NCBI RefSeq assembly: GCF_022201045.2
Contig: NC_068560.1
Coordinates: forward strand, 35,179,001-35,243,000
Length of the DNA: 64,000 bases
Reading direction: 5' to 3'
From: Citrus sinensis
Lineage: Eukaryota > Streptophyta > Magnoliopsida > Sapindales > Rutaceae
Part shown: positions 58,901 to 64,000 of the stretch, one piece after another
Layout: every line of letters starts with the position of its first letter
Numbering within the stretch: position 1 is the first letter of the stretch
The notes under the pieces: generated by a model
The model's input: the letters and a program-made list of their open reading frames with translations, nothing else
What the model was told of the DNA's origin: nothing
Database searches by the model: none
Made by a program: the position numbers and the translations under genes

Positions 58901-61900
58901 CAAAGACTAACCTCAAACACAGAGCGTTCTTGCTTGAGTATCTCTGAAGTGACAGAGAACTCTTTCAATGAGCCTTGGAGGTTCAGGGTTGAGCCCACAA
59001 ATTGAGATCCTATCTGTTTTAAAGAGCTTTCAACTTCCGAGAACAGCAGAATCCCTTTGGTGTATACCTGAAAGAAAATATGACTTTCAATTCACATGTA
59101 TTCCCTGTGTTGACCAGAGAATATTAAAAGGCAAAGTTAGATTCGACACTTACATTCTGGAATTCTTCTTTCAGCCATTTATTGATAGAATTGCTGAACT
59201 CCAGCTTCTGAGGTGGCACACACATATTATAAGTTGTGAATGGCGAGTACTTGAACATCCCAACCATGGGGCCTAATCTGGTGTAAAATGAAGAGACCAT
59301 GAAAAATGAGGACCAAAAAGTAAAATGCAACTCTTTGCAGAATTCATTTTACACACAGCAACAAAAGGAATAAACAATTCAATGCACGAATAAAATGAAA
59401 CAGAGTCATATCCTGCACTGCCCTAAAAATAAATCAAAGATTGCACAGAAAACAACCCTTCATTTCCCAATTGTGCAGAACTCTGCAATTCTAAACCATT
59501 CTCATTGTGAGAAACATTATGCCCTGGACCTGCACATTGAGGCAACTCATGCTATTGATTTTATTTTATTCTTTTACTAATTGGTTGAGAAATGTGACAA
59601 TGTTACTCACACTCCAATTGAACACAATCACCCCCACCAAAGAACTTATAGGAGAGGAGCTGCCATTGACTGAAGGCCTTTTTAGGAAAGAAACCCAAAA
59701 GAACAACAATATATAGTTATATACCACTAAATCAAAGCAGACTAAGAATCCATACCCAAAAAAGTAGAGGAAGTCCCGGTGCAGAGAATGGCCACAGCTT
59801 GATAATCTAGTAGATGATGAGTGGTGAGAAAAGCTGAGTTCCAGGAACTTCCCAAATGACAGACCACAGGCAGCAGTAGAAATTACTACTCTCTTTGTTG
59901 ATTTTGGAACTCCATTTGCAGTTTTACATCTACCACAGCGACTCCACATCCAAAGTTTTCCTTCCGCTTCTCCCGACAAACGAATTCTATCAGGAAGCCT
60001 TTTAACTCGTATTGTGAGCTGCTTATTATGGCGTGCATAATAGTAAAAGTGAGCTTCTGGCAGTTCACTGCACGAAGCACATTGCTTTCTCTGCAAAATA
60101 TTGCAGTTTGTATAAGTGCACATAACAAGTCATTACAACCTAAATCTTACTAACAGTTTAGCAACCAAACACATCCCAGATCATACATTAAAAAAAAATC
60201 ATAATAGCACCCTTTGATATCCTGACTGTAAGAACATTGTTTTTTCAATTGCATGTGTGCAGAGAATCCCCATTAAACTAAACAAATCATATCTGAAGTG
60301 ACAACTGCATAGACATAAAATTCCTTTATGAATGGAGATCTGAAAAACCTGATTGAGTAAATTATCCTGAAGAAACTTCCCAAGGGGAACATCAAAATTC
60401 TTGTAGAACATGATGTGAGAAAAATGGCTTTGCTCACAAATAGTTCCCCTCAAGGCATTTCGGCTGGACATCAAAACCAAAATACTTTGAGAATCCAATG
60501 ATGCATTAGCATCCTCCTGACTTTGCGAATGATCTTCATCATTGCCACAATCTTTTCCCATGTTTAGGGGGGCTTCAGGGCAAGACAGCAAAGATGTTGG
60601 TTGCCCATCAAGTGATTTCTCTTCATCAGAACTACTTTTAGCTTCCGTATCACAAGGGCCATCAAGTGAAGCATCCATAATTGTAGAAACTGGAACATCT
60701 TCTGTGATCTGACCACTCTGTTCCCTTCCACGGAAGCCAAAGTACGAAGTCAATGATGGATAAGCAGCAGCGGATGAGAGAGGGAAATTGTCCCCTATAA
60801 CTTTCCTTAAAGAGGCTGAGAGAGATGAGAACCCAGAAAATACAGCCGGATTGTATGGCTCATAAGATAATATGGATTCTCCTTCTGGTCCACTGTTTGC
60901 GTAGGAACCGTCCTCATGGAATCCATTGGAAATGGGAATATCCATTGTGCTTGAACCACTTTCCACTGAAGAATGTTCAAAACAAGAAACATTAGAATTA
61001 CCATTTTCTAAAGCAGGGTGTTGTTGTTCCATCGGCAAGATTCCCGCCACTTCAGCAAAAGGAATAGTAGAAAACATTGCTCTCTGATCAACAAGGAAAG
61101 ATGTTTCAAGAATTAAATGGTAGGCCATGACAACTGCACACTGCACCACAGATTTAATCCTCTTCAATTCATCACTGTTGCTTCCTTTCAACAATACCTA
61201 CAACATTTCGTCATACATCTAATCAATTAGTTCGTGGGGAGTATTTATGATTGATATTCCATTACAAATTTGTTTAGCTTTCTATGCAAGTGAATCTATT
61301 AAAATTTCTTTATAGACATTCACCTGGTTGCACAACAAGCTAGTGTGCCTCCTCAACCACTCAAAAAGTACAATAAAAAGAACAATCATGGGATATAAGC
61401 TCACCGTGCAACCAAGCCGTGTAGGACAGCCTTCAATAAACATCAAAGTTTTACTTGGCCTCTTTCCACCTTCTCTAAAACCAGCATGTTCCTCTACAAA
61501 TTTCTTAATATAAAAGGAATCGCAATGCTTTAGCTTCTGACTTGTCAATGAACCTGATGATAAAATTGGCGAGCCGGTACAGCGTGCAACTCTTTCCAGG
61601 CGATGGAGCTTCATGTCAAAGACCAGTGTCATCCCTTTCTCAAGAATAGACTCTTGAATATCACGAGAAACAGTTTTTTCCACCAGAACCACATTTGGAT
61701 GACACATATCTATCATGTCCATGACAGATTTCAATTGATCCTTTTCCTGTAGGTGAGCAAATCAACGTTAGGACCTCAGTTACGTTTTCTTATTGCAACT
61801 AGGATTTAGGGTTATAGTTAGATTAGAATTAGGATTGTTTGAGCTATTATAAATAAGTGGTTCGCAGTCATTTTTGAGTAAGAAGTAATAAATTAATTCC

Positions 61901-64000
61901 AATCGCATCTCTTAATTCTTTTCTTTAAGTCAAAACTTCTGTCCTATCCATTTAATTCTTAAATTCTTCCTTATTGTCTCTTGAATTCTTTACTCAAATC
62001 CTCGAACCTAGCACAATCATCAGACTAGTAAAAGTACAGTCCATTTAACGAAGATTGCTGACATTATACTGAAATTACCTGCTCCATCGCCTTAAACGAT
62101 GACAATCCACTGGAAGACAGACCAAGGACACCCCGTATCAACAACAACCTTGGGTTCTTGTATTCAGTCGGCATGTGCTTGTGAGCAGCGTGCTTTTTAA
62201 AAACCAAACCTTTGATTATTTGACTGCAAAATTAAATCAAAGGATGATGAAATTAAATAAATATTAAAATAGCTTCATCCATGGACTAAACGCAAAATAA
62301 AGCATGATACTGCTATTTAACACGTTTACAGGCCGACACACTCCTCTATATATATATTACAGCCGTTTAACACTATGAAAAGTTTTTTGTTGTACACCCA
62401 CAATTAATGGAGAATAACCAGAAGAAGTCAATCATACTTTTTCGAGGTAACAAAATTGACAGGCATGATTGTGAGAACTGATAATGAGAAGAAAATGCAA
62501 AAGAACAAACAGGAAGAAAACAAAAGATCAGTAATCTCTTCTTGAAGCAATGGAAGACTACATTACAGAAAACTTGCTCTTCTCCTAATTTCAAATGTCT
62601 AAATTCTCCAAGGGACGTTTTAGCAGAAATTAATGTGTGTGTGTGTGTGCACGCGCGTATACAAGTCACCTTTTAATAAAAGATCCCTCACTTTAATATG
62701 GCAAGGACCAAGGTAAAAGACAGAAAAACACAAATTTCAATATATTACAAGATAAAACATACTGGAATGCACATTCTTCTTATCTTTTAGCTTGATTCTT
62801 TATGTAAAAATATATATAAATAGGGTTTAATTTTATCACCTTTGGTTGCGAGATCCAGCTGCAATGCATTTTACTTTTATGTAGCTATTTAGATCCAACG
62901 ATTTACCATCTACAGAACCTGGCCTCAAAGATGATGCAGCTTCCCATGATAACGAAGTAACTATGTCCACCCAACTTTCACCATCTTTCCCAGAAGAGAC
63001 TACGCCAACGGATTTCAGTAGTTGGCTGACAATGGCCTTGAACTTCCCACTAACCACCTTCTCCATTGCTCTTTGTTTTTCCTCTTTAAACTTAAGTCTC
63101 CCTCCACCTTCATCTCTGAAATGACTCAAAGAACTTGGCTTGCCCCACTTAGTGCCATCACCACACTCCTCGTCCTCGTCGTCATCGTTATAGGCAATGC
63201 TACCCTCTATGTCATCCTCTGGATCTTCTGGCTCTGGAGGTTCCCAAATTTGCATGTCCATTTCATTATCATTATCAGTAGACTGTGAAATCTCAGATGC
63301 GTTGTTATGGGGTCTGCTTATATTTTCAGCACCATTAACTTTTGCTTCTTGGCCATCACTAGGCTGCATTATTTCCACCTCTCTAACTACATCATTATCA
63401 TTTCCAATACCACCGTCCTTTAAATTGTTACTTCCATTCATTTTATTTGATCTATCAAGTTCATTTACCGGACCTTCTAAGTGCGAATTTTGCAACCGGC
63501 CATTGGTTCTAAAACTGGCATCCCCCCGATTACTGTTTGTTGCACCTTCATCTTGGTCACTCCTAACAAAAATAAATTATGAAATGACTTCAATTTTCCA
63601 AATATTGCCAGAAAAATAGCCTACCACTACCACAATTCAGAAGTAGGGAAACCTACCGATCATTTGAATTTCCATCAACTGAAAACTCACCTGAAAGAGG
63701 AAAGGTTCCTGAAAAATTAGAATACAATACAAGATGCAAATGTTCAAGCAAAGTAATTGAAATTTTTTAAGGAAAAAAACAAGAAGGGACATTTACTGCA
63801 GCTTGAGAATGAACGATCATTGCTTGACAATGAAGTTGTTGGACTAATCATTGGCGTTGAAAAAGGACTGGAATTCTCCGGCTTCAAGTATTCTCGTTCT
63901 TGCTTCTCACCACAAATTCTGCAGGACCAAATGGAACCTTCATTATTTAATTTCAAGGATTTGCCGTTCTCCTGTTTTCTCTCCTCCTTCTTTACCCTTG
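55953..64000 (-). CDS. FAB1D: FAB1C/FAB1D-type phosphatidylinositol-3-phosphate 5-kinase, partial (5' end beyond window)
   Basis: Twelve exons on the minus strand join in frame to about 1658 residues: >64000-63797, 63690-63657, 63562-62840, 62223-62079, 61746-61405, 61197-60349, 60090-59756, 59277-59154, 59067-58912, 58283-56772, 56693-56427 and 56240-55953. The visible N-terminal part has SIWSCRICGEK rather than a FYVE finger. A chaperonin-like (TCP1/Cpn60) domain follows: SWVDIVTSLSW, GLVFKKHAAHK, LLLIRGVLGL and HPNVVLVEKTVSRDIQE. Next is a Cys/His segment CSHIMFYKNFDVPLGKFL-like (in 61197-60349) and a middle domain. The C-terminal PIPK kinase has IIKEIKKTEFDSF, MENLTFERNITRQYDLKG, MDYSLLVGVD and YKRRFRKFMSTHFL. 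FAB1 makes PI(3,5)P2 on endosomes and the vacuole. The FYVE-less type is FAB1C/D. Only a short N-terminal part is missing. Confidence 0.92.
62634..62650. repeat. (TG)n microsatellite in an intron of the FAB1-like gene
   Basis: Short TG run visible directly, between exons 62840 and 62223. Confidence 0.85.

Noticed and set aside
59566-60123. 185-residue single frame spanning a FAB1-like exon
   Set aside because: Only 59756-60090 is real coding sequence; the rest reads through the flanking introns.

Overview
The window is nuclear DNA of a flowering plant. It is AT-rich, most genes are split by GT-AG introns, the intergenic space is full of small inverted-repeat elements and microsatellites, and every recognisable protein belongs to a plant family. 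The gene set suggests a woody eudicot, possibly Citrus or a relative; this is an impression, not a proof. I found no prokaryotic or viral genes, no CRISPR array, no rRNA or tRNA gene, and no intact transposase.

Layout. (1) 441-3354, minus: the first five coding exons of a PSI1-like (PSK SIMULATOR 1) N-myristoylated DUF3475/DUF668 protein, running off the left end. (2) About 3.95-9.2 kb: intergenic, dominated by a 1.95-kb foldback element at 6194-8145. (3) 9738-13397, minus: a seven-exon protein tyrosine phosphatase of the PTP1 type. (4) 14126-15090: a Mutator-like non-autonomous element directly upstream of (5) 15356-17308, plus: a single-exon PORR-domain organellar RNA-binding protein with an unusual repeat-rich tail. 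(6) 21583-23953, minus: a three-exon MATE transporter (DTX54-like). (7) About 24-32.5 kb: gene-poor, with a pair of inverted LTR-like repeats and a 91-bp tandem duplication. (8) 32517-35063, minus: an intronless G-type lectin receptor kinase. (9) 36797-40459, minus: an intact four-exon GDSL esterase/lipase followed by a truncated, frameshifted pseudogene copy of its last two exons. (10) 44231-44917 and 46427-47119, minus: two tandemly duplicated RING-H2 genes, with their flanks copied too. (11) 51141-51440, plus: a small conserved plant protein of unknown function, probably with a 5'UTR intron. (12) 52332-54127, plus: a three-exon exostosin-family glycosyltransferase. (13) 54679-55323, minus: a DMP (DUF679) membrane protein. 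(14) 55953 to the right edge, minus: twelve exons of a FAB1C/FAB1D-type PI3P 5-kinase, nearly complete.

The genes do not form a pathway; each appears to be an independent transcription unit. From memory, their nearest Arabidopsis relatives fall into two local groups: FAB1D, exostosin, lectin kinase and PSI1 near At1g34260-At1g34320, and PORR, PTP1 and MATE near At1g71850-At1g71870. That would make this a microsyntenic segment.

The most interesting signals are a family of GGG...CCC-ended, 9-bp-TSD elements (one 965-bp element and two short MITE copies), the foldback element with an internal 314-bp tandem duplication, the 21-residue repeat tail of the PORR protein, the duplicated RING genes with an unfamiliar shared N-terminal domain, and the GSSL variant of the GDSL motif. 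I did not see a convincing undescribed multi-gene system.
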